Source: Paracoccus halophilus (GTDB lineage: Bacteria > Pseudomonadota > Alphaproteobacteria > Rhodobacterales > Rhodobacteraceae). Taken from it: a stretch of 64,000 nucleotides of DNA. Location of the stretch: contig NZ_JRKN01000006.1 in NCBI RefSeq assembly GCF_000763905.1, positions 1-64,000 on the forward strand. The letters run 5' to 3'. This document shows, piece by piece, positions 7,669 to 16,740 of this stretch. Below the pieces are notes generated by a model. It saw only the letters and a list, made by a program, of their open reading frames with translations, made no database searches and was not told where the DNA came from. The translations under genes and the position numbers were made by a program. The stretch's first letter is position 1. Each line of letters starts with the position of its first letter.

Positions 7669-9462
7669 TTATTCTGCGGCCATGCCGGACCCGGTCCTGC
7701 GTTCGGGGTCGTATAGCGGCAGTTCCAATTCGAACACGGCGCCCCTGCCGCCTTCGTCAGACGCATTATGCGCGGTCAGGCGACCACCGAAATCCGCCGC
7801 GATACCGGAGGAGATGGCCAGTCCGAGCCCGGTCCCCTCGCCCGGCTTCTTGGTGGTGAAAAAGGGTTCAAACAGATTTTCCAGATCGGATACACCCGGC
7901 CCGTTGTCGCGAACGGACAAGAAAGCGTGAGAGCCCGAGCCGACGGTGATCTCGATCGCCGGGTCGCGGCTTTGCTTGATCGCGTCGATGGCGTTGCGCA
8001 GCAGGTTGATGATGATCTGCTCCAGCCGGATCCGGTCGCACAGGACCATGACCGGATAGCGCGGGATATTGCGTTGCAGGCGGATGGTATTGGATCGCAG
8101 CTGCGGCTCCATCATCACCAGGGCGCTGGACAGCGCGGTTCGCAGATCGACCGGCTCGAAAGCCTCGCCGCCCTTGCGGGCATAGGATTTCAGCTGCCGG
8201 GTGATGGCGCCCATGCGCTCGACCAGATCGTCGATGCGCTGAAAGCTCGACAGCGCCTCTTCGTCGCGGCCGCGTTGCAGCAAAAGCCGCGCCCCGGCCA
8301 GATAGGTCTTCATTGCGGCCAGCGGCTGGTTCAGCTCGTGGCTGACCCCGGCCGACATCTCGCCCAGGGCGGCCAGCTTGCTGGATTGCTGCACGGTCTG
8401 TTCGGCCACGCGCAATTCCTTCTGCATCCGCTCGCGCTCGGCGATCTCGCGCGTCAGGCGCATGTTCAGCGCCCGCAGATCGGCGGATTCCCGCATATAG
8501 GCGGCCGATTCGACCCGCGCCCGGCGCGACAGCAGATAAAACACCGCCGCCAGCAGGATGGCGAAACCCATGATCACCAGCGCCAGCACCGCGTTCACCC
8601 GCTCGCGCACCGAATCGTAAGCGGTGAACGAGGTCATGGTCCAGCCGCGGAACGGGATGCGGGTCTCGGTCTGCATCACCGCCTTGCCCTCGACATAGGC
8701 ATCGACCGGCGCCGAGGCCCAGTCGGCCGTCACCTGGAAGGCGCGCGAAATGGCCGAGGGCGCCGAGCGCACGGAAAGTGCCTCGGGCAGGGTGAGCCCG
8801 CGCCAGCGCGGTTCGGTGGACAGGATGATGTTTCCTTCGCTGTCGCTGACCGCGATCGCGTCGGAAATCCCCGCCCAGGACCGGACCAGCGGCGTCAGGT
8901 CGGCGGCCACGATCACCACGCCCAGCGTGCGCCCCTCGGCGACGATGGCGCGCGAATAGGTGAATTCGTAGGCGCCCTGCGGATTGCTTGACACACTGAA
9001 CACCGTATCCTTCGAGCGCAGCGGCTCGACGAAGAACGGCTCCTGCACGTAATTCCGGCCCAGCAGGTTGCGGTCGGTCGAGCCGACCAGACGCCCCGAG
9101 GCGTCCAGAAGCCGGATCGAGGCGGCGCCGATTTCCTTCTGGGCGGAAATCAGCCGCGCCGAACTGTTCGAGAAATTGTTGCCCGACAGGGCCGCGATCA
9201 GCGTCGGATCGCGCGCCAGCAGCAGCGGCACCACCGAGGTGCGCTGCAATTCCGACAGCAGGTTGCCGGTATAGAGGACCGAGCGCAGTTCGGACCGCAT
9301 CCGCGTGGATTCGGAAAACCGCGCCGTCAGCCAGGCATTGGTGAACCAGACCGTGCCCGCGGCAACGGCCAGCAGCGCCAGGATGGCACCGCGCAACCCC
9401 CAGCGGCCGGAAGGGCCGGTCCTGGCATCGGTATTCCCGGTTGCTTTGTCGTCGTTTCGCAT
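7669..9462 (-). CDS. dctB: DctB-like membrane sensor histidine kinase
   Basis: The 597-residue kinase has TM1 at about residues 24-44, a ~245-residue periplasmic tandem PAS-like sensor (RLLDASGRLVGSTDRNLLGR, then YEFTYSRAIV), TM2 at about 292-312, a coiled coil to ~360, the H-box with His375 (GVSHELNQPLAAMKTYL) and a catalytic domain with LRNAIDAI, DNGPGV and GTGLGLAIS. This is the DctB layout for periplasmic succinate/malate/fumarate sensing. GGAGG precedes the ATG at 9462. Ligand identity is inferred from family and from the dctD partner immediately downstream; no dct transporter genes are in the window. Confidence 0.9.
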   Translation of the reverse strand: MRNDDKATGNTDARTGPSGRWGLRGAILALLAVAAGTVWFTNAWLTARFSESTRMRSELRSVLYTGNLLSELQRTSVVPLLLARDPTLIAALSGNNFSNSSARLISAQKEIGAASIRLLDASGRLVGSTDRNLLGRNYVQEPFFVEPLRSKDTVFSVSSNPQGAYEFTYSRAIVAEGRTLGVVIVAADLTPLVRSWAGISDAIAVSDSEGNIILSTEPRWRGLTLPEALSVRSAPSAISRAFQVTADWASAPVDAYVEGKAVMQTETRIPFRGWTMTSFTAYDSVRERVNAVLALVIMGFAILLAAVFYLLSRRARVESAAYMRESADLRALNMRLTREIAERERMQKELRVAEQTVQQSSKLAALGEMSAGVSHELNQPLAAMKTYLAGARLLLQRGRDEEALSSFQRIDDLVERMGAITRQLKSYARKGGEAFEPVDLRTALSSALVMMEPQLRSNTIRLQRNIPRYPVMVLCDRIRLEQIIINLLRNAIDAIKQSRDPAIEITVGSGSHAFLSVRDNGPGVSDLENLFEPFFTTKKPGEGTGLGLAISSGIAADFGGRLTAHNASDEGGRGAVFELELPLYDPERRTGSGMAAE

Positions 9463-9528
9463 GGGCCTCCGGCACCGTCCCTTGCGGGCGATCGATGCAG
9501 TCTAGTGCGCGACGGGCCCGCGCTCAAG

Positions 9529-10197
9529 TCAGGCCGGAACGAACCCGCTCATCAGCGAGGCGAACAGCCCGATCCCGTCGGTGCCGCCATGCGCCGCATC
9601 CACGGCGCGCTCGGGATGCGGCATCATGCCCAGAACCCGGCGGTTTTCCGACAGGATGCCGGCGATATCCTCGACCGAGCCGTTGATCGCCGGCGCATAG
9701 GTAAAGGCGATGCGGTCCTGATCGCGCAGCGCGGCCAGCCCTTCGGCATCGATCTGGTAATTGCCGTCGTGATGCGCGACCGGCACGCGGATCACTTCGC
9801 CCGCCGCATAGGCCGAGGTGAAGGGGCTGGCCGAGGTCGCCACCCGCAACCCCGTCTCGCGGCTGATGAAGGTCAGCCCGGCATTGCGCATCAGCGCGCC
9901 GGGCAGCAGGCCCAGCTCGGTCAGCACCTGAAACCCGTTGCAGACACCCAGCACATAGCCGCCCCGCATGGCATGGGCCCTGATCGACCGCGCGACGGGC
10001 GAATGCGCGGCGATGGCGCCGCAACGCAGGTAATCGCCAAAGGAAAAGCCGCCAGGCACGGCGACCAGATCGACGCCCTGCGGCAGGGCCTCGTCCTTGT
10101 GCCAGACGCGGGTCACATCCGCGCCGGCCTGCCGCAGCGCCACGGCAAGGTCGCGATCGCAATTCGACCCGGGAAAGGTGATGACGGCTGCTTTCAT
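9529..10197 (-). CDS. purQ: Phosphoribosylformylglycinamidine synthase, glutaminase subunit PurQ
   Basis: PurQ releases ammonia from glutamine for FGAM synthase, step four of de novo purine synthesis, and works with separate PurL and PurS. The 222-residue class I amidotransferase shows [10 protein letters not shown] near the N-terminus, the nucleophile Cys86 in [11 protein letters not shown] and the His-Glu pair in [10 protein letters not shown]. Its short length marks the PurLQS type. It lies alone between dctB and icd; purS is not adjacent in the 158 bases upstream. Confidence 0.96.
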   Translation of the reverse strand: MKAAVITFPGSNCDRDLAVALRQAGADVTRVWHKDEALPQGVDLVAVPGGFSFGDYLRCGAIAAHSPVARSIRAHAMRGGYVLGVCNGFQVLTELGLLPGALMRNAGLTFISRETGLRVATSASPFTSAYAAGEVIRVPVAHHDGNYQIDAEGLAALRDQDRIAFTYAPAINGSVEDIAGILSENRRVLGMMPHPERAVDAAHGGTDGIGLFASLMSGFVPA

Positions 10198-10306
10198 GGC
10201 GCGACTCCGATATTGGGGATACCGCCCCTTTAGCCCGGAACGGCGCCACTGTTAAGCGGCTTCGCGCCGTTCCATGAGCGATTTCCCCTGAACCGCGCAT
10301 AAACGC

Positions 10307-10333
10307 GAAAAGGGCCGGGTTTGCCCGGCCCCT
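10307..10333 (-). terminator. Rho-independent terminator of icd
   Basis: On the minus strand, GGGCCGGG-CAAA-CCCGGCCC is followed by TTTTCG. It lies about 25 bases past the icd stop codon and separates icd from purQ. Confidence 0.85.
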
Positions 10334-10355
10334 TGCAATCCTGCCCGGCGGTTCC

Positions 10356-11570
10356 TCAGCCGATCAGCGCGTTGTTCAGATATTCGTCGACCTTTTCCAG
10401 ATAGGCCATGGTGGTCAGCCATTTCTGGTCCGGCCCGACCAGCAGCGCCAGGTCCTTGGTCATGAAACCATCCTCGACCGTCTGCACGGTGACCTTTTCC
10501 AGTGTCTCGACGAAATTCAGCAGCGCCGCGTTGTCGTCCAGCTTGGCGCGGTGCTTCAGCCCGCCGGTCCAGGCAAAGATCGAGGCGATCGAGTTGGTCG
10601 AGGTCGCGTTGCCCTTCTGGTGCTCGCGGTAATGGCGGGTCACGGTGCCGTGCGCGGCCTCGGATTCGACGATCTTTCCGTCCGGCGTCATCAGGACCGA
10701 GGTCATCAGCCCGAGGCTGCCGAAGCCCTGCGCCACGATATCCGACTGCACGTCGCCATCGTAGTTCTTGCAGGCCCAGACATAGCCGCCCGACCATTTC
10801 AGCGCGCTGGCCACCATGTCGTCGATCAGGCGATGCTCGTAATGGATGCCCTTGTTCTTGAACTGGCTCTCGAACTCTTCCTCATAGACCTTCTGGAACA
10901 GGTCCTTGAAGCGACCGTCATAGGCCTTGAGGATGGTGTTCTTGGTCGACAGATAGACCGGATAGCCGCGCATCAGCCCATAGTTGAACGAGGCGCGGGC
11001 GAAATCGATGATCGACTGGTCAAGGTTGTACATCGCCATGGCGACGCCCGCGCCCGGCGACTGGAACACCTCGTGCTCGATGGTCTCGCCATCCTCGCCG
11101 ACGAATTTGATGGTCAGCGTGCCCTTGCCCGGGAACCGGAAATCGGTAGCGCGGTACTGGTCGCCAAAGGCGTGGCGGCCGACGACGATGGGCTGGGTCC
11201 AGCCCGGCACCAGACGCGGCACGTTCTTGCAGATGATCGGCTCGCGGAAGATGACGCCGCCCAGGATGTTGCGGATCGTGCCATTGGGGCTGCGCCACAT
11301 CTTTTTCAGGCCGAATTCCTCGACGCGGGCTTCGTCGGGGGTGATGGTGGCGCATTTCACGCCGACGCCGTGCTTCTTGATCGCCTCGGCCGCGTCGACG
11401 GTGATCTGGTCGTCGGTGCGGTCGCGCTCCTCGATGCCCAGATCGTAATATTTCAGGTCGATATCCAGATAGGGCAAGATCAGCTTTTGCTTGATGAAAT
11501 CCCAGATGATCCGGGTCATTTCATCGCCGTCTAGCTCGACGACCGGGTTGGCTACCTTGATCTTCGACAT
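10356..11570 (-). CDS. icd: NADP-dependent isocitrate dehydrogenase
   Basis: The TCA-cycle enzyme oxidatively decarboxylates isocitrate to 2-oxoglutarate with NADP. The 404-residue length and the start [20 protein letters not shown] place it in the homodimeric, eukaryote-like type II family. The substrate region [12 protein letters not shown], the family block [16 protein letters not shown] and the cofactor region [16 protein letters not shown] are all intact. It is monocistronic: terminator at 10307-10333 and a 267-base divergent intergenic region upstream containing the repeats described at 11666-11714. Confidence 0.97.
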   Translation of the reverse strand: MSKIKVANPVVELDGDEMTRIIWDFIKQKLILPYLDIDLKYYDLGIEERDRTDDQITVDAAEAIKKHGVGVKCATITPDEARVEEFGLKKMWRSPNGTIRNILGGVIFREPIICKNVPRLVPGWTQPIVVGRHAFGDQYRATDFRFPGKGTLTIKFVGEDGETIEHEVFQSPGAGVAMAMYNLDQSIIDFARASFNYGLMRGYPVYLSTKNTILKAYDGRFKDLFQKVYEEEFESQFKNKGIHYEHRLIDDMVASALKWSGGYVWACKNYDGDVQSDIVAQGFGSLGLMTSVLMTPDGKIVESEAAHGTVTRHYREHQKGNATSTNSIASIFAWTGGLKHRAKLDDNAALLNFVETLEKVTVQTVEDGFMTKDLALLVGPDQKWLTTMAYLEKVDEYLNNALIG

Positions 11571-11665
11571 GAAGTTTCCCTTGGCGTTGAATTTCCGTTG
11601 GCCGGGCTATAGCGGGATTCGCCGCAGATTGAAAGTCGGCATGCAATTGTATGCGGAAAACGGCG

Positions 11666-11714
11666 CCATGGGCATATGGATATGTGCCGCGATCCCATGG
11701 GCAGATGTGCCCAT
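11666..11714. repeat. Repeated CCATGGGCA elements and an inverted repeat between icd and the Hint gene
   Basis: CCATGGGCA followed by (T/G)ATG occurs at 11666 and again at 11695, 29 bases apart. The second copy is half of an inverted repeat ATGGGCA-GATG-TGCCCAT (11697-11714). The region is AT-richer than the flanking genes and lies in a divergent promoter area, so these could be binding sites for a regulator of icd, the Hint gene or both. Confidence 0.45.
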
Positions 11715-11837
11715 ACCCCGGAAAAACCGTCATTATTATGCCGCATATCGGCAAAATAACGGATTGCCAAAACCGCGATCCGTGATATCCACGCGAGCAA
11801 ATTGGATTTATTCAGCGTTGCGTGACAGGAGGCTTCC

Positions 11838-12941
11838 ATGCCTAACACCGTAAACCTGCTCTGGTTCGGCAATCTCGAACAGATCAACTCGACCCCTGGC
11901 TCGAACGCAACCGATGCCGAGGCGGACCAGCTTAACGGTCATCATGCGGTCGGCCCCGATCAGATCATCGCGACCAGCGTGACCGGCGACACCAACCGCG
12001 ACAATTTCGGGACCACCTATCAACGGCAAACAACCGAGATGGAGTACGTGTCTCCTGGAACAGGCTCAACGGTCCAGGCGGAAATCACCGGTTTCTACTC
12101 GACACGGTTCTTGCTGACCTTTCCCGATGGCAGCACGGTCGAACAAACCGGGGTCGTGATTCAGATGGACACGGGCGACATCTTCTTCCGCCCGGCCGCG
12201 AGTACTCTCGATCAGTGGGATGGCATCGACTCGTTGCGGGCCGTAACGATCATCGACGCCAACCTCTACCCCGACGGCACCCGTGTGGCGGATGTCAGCT
12301 TCTCGCCCGATATTTTCGATCTCGAGATCGTCTGCTTCGCCGCGGGCACGATGATCCTGACCGAGACCGGCGAGCGCCGGGTCGAGGATCTTGCCCCCGG
12401 CGATATGATCTGGACCCGTGACAACGGCTTCCAGCCGCTGCGCTGGCACGGGCAACGCAGCCTCTCGGCCGATGAGTTGACGGCCAATCCCCGGCTGCGC
12501 CCCATCCGCATCACGGCCGGCGCCCTGGGCCCGAACCGCCCGGAACGTGACCTGACCGTCTCGCCCCAGCACCGCGTCCTTGTGCGCTCGCAGATCGCGC
12601 AGCGCATGTTCTGCGCCCCCGAACTGCTGGTTCCGGCACGCCAGCTGACCGAGATCCCCGGCATCGAGGAACTGGCCGACGCCCGGCAGGTGACCTATGT
12701 CCATCTGCTGTTCGACCGCCACGAGGTGGTGATGTCGGACGGGGCCGAGACGGAATCGCTTTACCCCGGCCCGCAGGCGATCAATGCCCTGGGTGCCGTG
12801 GCCGAGGAAATCTATACGCTGTTTCCGGAACTGCGCGGCGCGTCCGTGACGATCGCGGGCGCGCGGCCCTTTGTCACCGGCCGCCGCGCGCGGCAGATGG
12901 CGCGACGCCATGTCGCCAATCAGCGCGCGCTGGCAAGCTGA
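11838..12941 (+). CDS. Hint-domain (Hedgehog/intein-like) protein
   Basis: The 367-residue protein has a ~165-residue N-terminal region of unknown fold, then a Hint domain beginning at Cys166 in IVCFAAGTMILTETG. It continues with RRVEDLAPGDMIWTRDNG and the block-B-like TVSPQHRVLV (His245). This is the stand-alone Hint type widespread in Rhodobacteraceae, often linked to exported proteins. A C-terminal His-Asn splice junction is not apparent, so protein splicing is unlikely; cleavage at Cys166 is possible but unproven. No signal peptide. CAGGAGG precedes the ATG. The hairpin at 12958-12994 ends transcription. Confidence 0.8.
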   Translation: MPNTVNLLWFGNLEQINSTPGSNATDAEADQLNGHHAVGPDQIIATSVTGDTNRDNFGTTYQRQTTEMEYVSPGTGSTVQAEITGFYSTRFLLTFPDGSTVEQTGVVIQMDTGDIFFRPAASTLDQWDGIDSLRAVTIIDANLYPDGTRVADVSFSPDIFDLEIVCFAAGTMILTETGERRVEDLAPGDMIWTRDNGFQPLRWHGQRSLSADELTANPRLRPIRITAGALGPNRPERDLTVSPQHRVLVRSQIAQRMFCAPELLVPARQLTEIPGIEELADARQVTYVHLLFDRHEVVMSDGAETESLYPGPQAINALGAVAEEIYTLFPELRGASVTIAGARPFVTGRRARQMARRHVANQRALAS

Positions 12942-12957
12942 TCGGGCAGAATCACGG

Positions 12958-12994
12958 CGGCCGGGCGGGATGACGTGCGAATCCCGCCCGGCCG
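12958..12994. terminator. Hairpin between convergent Hint and HD genes
   Basis: A perfect 14-bp stem CGGCCGGGCGGGAT / ATCCCGCCCGGCCG (12958-12971 and 12981-12994) with a 9-base loop lies between two convergent stop codons. There is no U-run, but the position and strength suit a bidirectional terminator. Confidence 0.65.
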
Positions 12995-12995
12995 T

Positions 12996-14123
12996 TCAGT
13001 TTCGCGGCAGGACAGCGGCGATCTCGTGGCGCAGCCAGTCCCATAGCGCCGGCGCGCCAAGGGCGACGTTGACCCCGACACGGCGCTCCATATCGGCGAA
13101 TGTGACGCCATAGTCGCGCCAGGACTGCCCGCCCGAACGCAGGTTCTGCAAAACCGGCTGGCAGCGATCCAGCGCCTTGGCAAAGACCGCATCGGGCGTG
13201 CGCGCCTCCTCGAACTCGTGCCAGAGGGCGGTGAACGCGCCTGCCTGCGCGGCCGGCAGCAATCCGAAGATGCGCCGCGCCGCCGCCGCCTCGGCCGCCT
13301 TCACGCTAGCCGAGCCATGCGCCTGCCCGCTCTGGGAATGCAGCGGCACGTCGCCCACATCGATCTCGACCAGATCATGCAGGATCAGCATGCGGATGAC
13401 GCGGTCGATATCGACCCCGGGCGCGGCAAAGGGCGCCAGGACCGCCGCATAAAGCGCCAGGTGCCAGCTGTGTTCGGCGCTGTTCTCGGGCCGCGAGCCA
13501 TCGCAAAGCGGGTTGGCGCGCAGGACAGATTTCAGCATGTCGGCCTCGGCCAGAAAGGCCAGCCGACGGGCCAGATCTCCGGCGACGGCGCGCCCCTCGG
13601 CCAGCGCCTGCGCGGCCGCCATCGCCTCGGGCCATTCATGTAGCAGCCTTGCCGCGCGGCCCTGCGTCATATTGGCACGGACGATATCCATGTGATCGGG
13701 CAGCGGGCGCGGCGCGGCAAGGACCTGAAACAGCGGCTGGACGTGATCCATGCGCCGGGCCATGCGCGCGTCGGCGCTGTCGCCGGTCTCAAACTCGGAC
13801 CACAGCGCCATCTGCGCCGCGCCATCGGGCAGCAGGCCGAACAGGCGCCGGGCGGCGGCCTGCTCGGCCCGGCGCACCGCCTCGGCATCATGGGCCAGGT
13901 GGATCGGGTGGTCGCCCACGTCGATCTCGACCAGATCATGCAGCAGGATCATCCGGATCGCCCGGTCCGAGGCCCCGAAGACCAGCCCGTAAAGCGCCAC
14001 ATGCCAGCTGTGCTCGGCGCTGTTTTCGGGCCGCGACAGATCCATCAGCACATTGGCGCGATCGACGGCCTTCAGCCGGTCGGCCTCGGCCAGGAACTCG
14101 AAATGCCGGCTCGGATCGGTCAC
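12996..14123 (-). CDS. Tandem-HD-domain (YfbR-like) phosphohydrolase, internal duplication
   Basis: The 375-residue protein is two copies of a ~185-residue HD-type 5'-nucleotidase domain. The signature RPENSAEHSWH occurs at residues 31-41 and 211-221, and HDLVEIDVGD at 62-71 and 249-258. Metal ligands are therefore His38/His62-Asp63 with Asp126, and His218/His249-Asp250 with Asp319. Family members (HD_3, YfbR-like) normally carry one domain and act as dimers dephosphorylating deoxynucleoside monophosphates. Both copies look catalytically complete, so this is probably a covalent dimer. Activity is inferred from family. It is followed by the alpha/beta hydrolase gene upstream on the same strand (37-base gap). 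Confidence 0.85.
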   Translation of the reverse strand: MTDPSRHFEFLAEADRLKAVDRANVLMDLSRPENSAEHSWHVALYGLVFGASDRAIRMILLHDLVEIDVGDHPIHLAHDAEAVRRAEQAAARRLFGLLPDGAAQMALWSEFETGDSADARMARRMDHVQPLFQVLAAPRPLPDHMDIVRANMTQGRAARLLHEWPEAMAAAQALAEGRAVAGDLARRLAFLAEADMLKSVLRANPLCDGSRPENSAEHSWHLALYAAVLAPFAAPGVDIDRVIRMLILHDLVEIDVGDVPLHSQSGQAHGSASVKAAEAAAARRIFGLLPAAQAGAFTALWHEFEEARTPDAVFAKALDRCQPVLQNLRSGGQSWRDYGVTFADMERRVGVNVALGAPALWDWLRHEIAAVLPRN

Positions 14124-14160
14124 GGGTGCCTCGCGGGAAACAAAGGGCCGGCCCCGCGCC

Positions 14161-14820
14161 TTATCGCGTGGTCTCGGTCAGCCGGCGGCGGACATAGGCC
14201 TGAACCGTTTCGATCATCGGCTTCATATGCGTCTCATCGTCGCGGAAAAAGTGGTCCGCCCCCTCGACCTCTTCGTGTGAGATGGTGATGCCCTTCTGCT
14301 CGCGCAGCTTGCCGACCAGCGAATGGGTATCCTTGGGCGGCGCCACGCGGTCGGCGGTGCCGTTGATGATCAGCCCCGAGGACGGGCAAGGCGCGAGAAA
14401 GCTGAAATCATACATGTTGGCGGGCGGCGACACGCTGATAAAGCCGGTGATCTCGGGCCGGCGCATCAGCAGTTGCATGCCGATCCAGGCGCCGAAGCTG
14501 AAGCCCGCGACCCAGCAATGCTTGGAGTTGGGGTTCATCGCCTGCAGGTAATCCAGCGCCGAGGCGGCGTCCGACAGCTCGCCGATGCCCTGGTCGAATT
14601 CGCCCTGGCTGCGGCCGACGCCGCGGAAATTGAACCGCATGACGGTGAAACCCATACGGTGGAACGCATAGTGCAGGTTGTAGACGACCCGGTTGTTCAT
14701 CGTCCCGCCATATTGCGGATGCGGATGCAGGATGATGGCGATCGGCGCGTCCGGAATGGCTTGCGCGTGATAGCGCCCCTCAAGACGACCTTCGGGACCG
14801 GGGAAAATCAGTTCGGGCAT
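14161..14820 (-). CDS. Alpha/beta hydrolase (COG2945 type)
   Basis: The 219-residue soluble hydrolase has HPHPQYGGTMNNRVV near residue 32, FNFRGVGRSQG, the nucleophile elbow GFSFGAW (Ser in GxSxG), the acid in NGTADRVAPP and the His in EGADHFF. Members of this small family are annotated as esterases or dienelactone-hydrolase-like proteins; the substrate is unknown. It is upstream of the tandem HD gene on the same strand and may be cotranscribed. Start ATG at 14820 with AAAGGAAA just upstream. Confidence 0.85.
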   Translation of the reverse strand: MPELIFPGPEGRLEGRYHAQAIPDAPIAIILHPHPQYGGTMNNRVVYNLHYAFHRMGFTVMRFNFRGVGRSQGEFDQGIGELSDAASALDYLQAMNPNSKHCWVAGFSFGAWIGMQLLMRRPEITGFISVSPPANMYDFSFLAPCPSSGLIINGTADRVAPPKDTHSLVGKLREQKGITISHEEVEGADHFFRDDETHMKPMIETVQAYVRRRLTETTR

Positions 14821-14984
14821 GGGTTTCCTTTGAAACTCGGGTTTCTTGACCCTTTGGCGGCGCGGCTCTAGATCGTCAATCTGGGAAGCGCGACCGGCCG
14901 GGGCAAGACGCAGTCAAGGGCGGCGCAAGGGAATTAGCCTTAGGCAGGCGTTTCGTCAATGCGCTGCCAGCAAGGAGGGGCGAT

Positions 14985-15443
14985 ATGAAACTGTCTACCA
15001 AGGGGCGTTACGCCATGGTGGCGCTGGTCGATCTGGCCATCGCCAAGGGCGACGACCTGACCTCGCTGGCCGAGATATCGAAGCGGCAGGACATCTCGCT
15101 GCCCTATCTGGAACAGCTTTTCGTCCGCCTGCGCCGTGCCGGGCTGGTCGATTCGGTGCGCGGGCCCGGCGGCGGCTATCGCCTGGCCAAGCCGCCGGAA
15201 ACCATCCGCGTGGCCGAGGTGCTGGAAGCGGTCGATGAAACCGTCAGCGCGCTGCATGTCGGCGCGGGCGCCTCGGGCGGGGTGTCGGGGTCGCGGGCGC
15301 AGACGCTGTCGAACCGGCTGTGGGAAAGCCTGTCGGCGCATGTCTATGTGTTCCTGCACAATCACACGCTGGCCGATGTGGCGCGCAACCAGCTTCTGCC
15401 CTGCCCCGCCCTGCCGCAGATCCTGTCGATCGTCGACGACTGA
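14985..15443 (+). CDS. Rrf2-family transcriptional regulator, IscR-like with a single cysteine
   Basis: The 152-residue protein starts MKLSTKGRYAMVALVDLA, the IscR signature. It has the winged helix (ISLPYLEQLFVRLRRAGLV) and the GPGGGYRLAKP wing. E. coli IscR binds 2Fe-2S through three clustered cysteines; here that stretch is HVGAGASGGVSGSR and the only cysteine is Cys140, near the C-terminus. Rhodobacter sphaeroides IscR is also a single-cysteine type, so iron or Fe-S sensing remains plausible. No suf/isc genes follow; the next gene is nspC. Strong site AAGGAGGGG upstream. A GCGGCC/GGCCGC hairpin at 15457-15472 may end the transcript. Confidence 0.85.
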   Translation: MKLSTKGRYAMVALVDLAIAKGDDLTSLAEISKRQDISLPYLEQLFVRLRRAGLVDSVRGPGGGYRLAKPPETIRVAEVLEAVDETVSALHVGAGASGGVSGSRAQTLSNRLWESLSAHVYVFLHNHTLADVARNQLLPCPALPQILSIVDD

Positions 15444-15500
15444 GCCCGAACCGCAAGCGGCCCGGAGGCCGCCGCGACGTCACACCGCCGTCACCTTTCC

Positions 15501-15529
15501 TTGCGAAACGGCTCGCATGGCCCTAAATC
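15501..15529 (+). promoter_or_regulatory. Candidate sigma-70-type promoter for nspC
   Basis: TTGCGA (15501-15506), a 17-base spacer and TAAATC (15524-15529) lie about 46 bases upstream of the nspC start. This is a consensus-like reading, not proof. Confidence 0.4.
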
Positions 15530-15574
15530 AGCCATTCCTTTGACCTTCGACGGGTTTTCGACCGGGGGACGCCG

Positions 15575-16681
15575 ATGACCGACCTGCAGACGCCCTATTA
15601 CCTGATCGACCTCGCCAAGCTGCGCGTGAACATGGAGCGTATCCAGCACCTGCGCGAGGCCTCGGGCGTGAAATGCCTGCTGGCGCTGAAATGCTTTGCC
15701 ACCTGGTCGGCCTTTGACTTCATGCGGCCCTTCATGGACGGCACCACCTCGTCCTCGCTGTTCGAGCTGCGTCTGGGGCACGAGGAATTCGGCAAGGAAA
15801 CCCACGCCTATTCCGTCGCCTGGGCCGATCACGAGATCGACGAGGCCCTGGGCTACGCCGACAAGATCATCTTCAACAGCCTGGGCCAGCTGGACCGTTT
15901 CGGCGCCCGCGCGGCGGATCGCGGCATCAATATCGGGCTGCGGCTGAACCCGCGTTTCTCGACCTCGGGCTTTGATCTGGCCGACCCGGCGCGGCCGTTC
16001 TCGCGGCTGGGCGAATGGGACCTGAACCGGCTGGAACAGGCGCTTGAGCGAATCTCCGGGGTGATGATCCATTACAATTGCGAAAACGGCGATTTCGACC
16101 TGTTCGACGCGCAATTGTCGCGGATCGAGGCCGAATTCGGCGGTTTCCTGAAGAAACTGGACTGGGTCAGCCTGGGCGGCGGCATCCATTTCACCGGCGA
16201 CGGCTATCCGCTGGACCGTCTGGCCGAGCGGCTGAAGGCATTCCAGGAAAAATTCGGCGTCCAGCTTTTCCTTGAACCGGGCGAGGCCAGCATCACCAAG
16301 GCCGCCTCGCTCGAGGTCACGGTGCTGGACCTGATCCATAACGGCAAGGACGTGGCCATCGTGGACAGCAGCATCGAGGCGCATATGCTGGATCTGCTGA
16401 TCTATCGCGAAACCGCCAAGCTGCCGCAGGACGGCGCGCATGAATACCAGATCGCGGGCAAGACCTGCCTTGCCGGCGATATTTTCGGCGAGGGACGCTT
16501 TGCCGCGCCCCTCAAGGTCGGCGACCGGATCAGCATCGCGGATGCCGCCGGCTATACCATGGTCAAGAAGAACTGGTTCAACGGCGTCGCCATGCCGGCC
16601 ATCGTCATCCGCGACGAGGACGGCACGCTGCGCGAGCAGCGCCGGTTCTCATATGGCGATTACAAGGCTAGTCTGTCCTGA
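15575..16681 (+). CDS. nspC: Carboxynorspermidine/carboxyspermidine decarboxylase
   Basis: This PLP enzyme decarboxylates carboxyspermidine (or carboxynorspermidine), the last step of the aspartate-semialdehyde-dependent spermidine route. The 368-residue alanine-racemase-fold protein has the PLP lysine Lys39 in LLALKCFATW, the glycine-rich VSLGGGIHFTGDGYP and the active-site segment CLAGDIFGEGRF, where the conserved Cys-Asp lie. It is followed 59 bases later by the dehydrogenase that makes its substrate, which confirms the pathway. The sequence alone does not decide between spermidine and norspermidine; in alphaproteobacteria the product is usually spermidine. Confidence 0.95.
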   Translation: MTDLQTPYYLIDLAKLRVNMERIQHLREASGVKCLLALKCFATWSAFDFMRPFMDGTTSSSLFELRLGHEEFGKETHAYSVAWADHEIDEALGYADKIIFNSLGQLDRFGARAADRGINIGLRLNPRFSTSGFDLADPARPFSRLGEWDLNRLEQALERISGVMIHYNCENGDFDLFDAQLSRIEAEFGGFLKKLDWVSLGGGIHFTGDGYPLDRLAERLKAFQEKFGVQLFLEPGEASITKAASLEVTVLDLIHNGKDVAIVDSSIEAHMLDLLIYRETAKLPQDGAHEYQIAGKTCLAGDIFGEGRFAAPLKVGDRISIADAAGYTMVKKNWFNGVAMPAIVIRDEDGTLREQRRFSYGDYKASLS

Positions 16682-16740
16682 GCCCTCTGGCACGGGACGA
16701 CCGCCCATCCCTGTCCTCTGACCCTGAAAAGGAGAACGAA

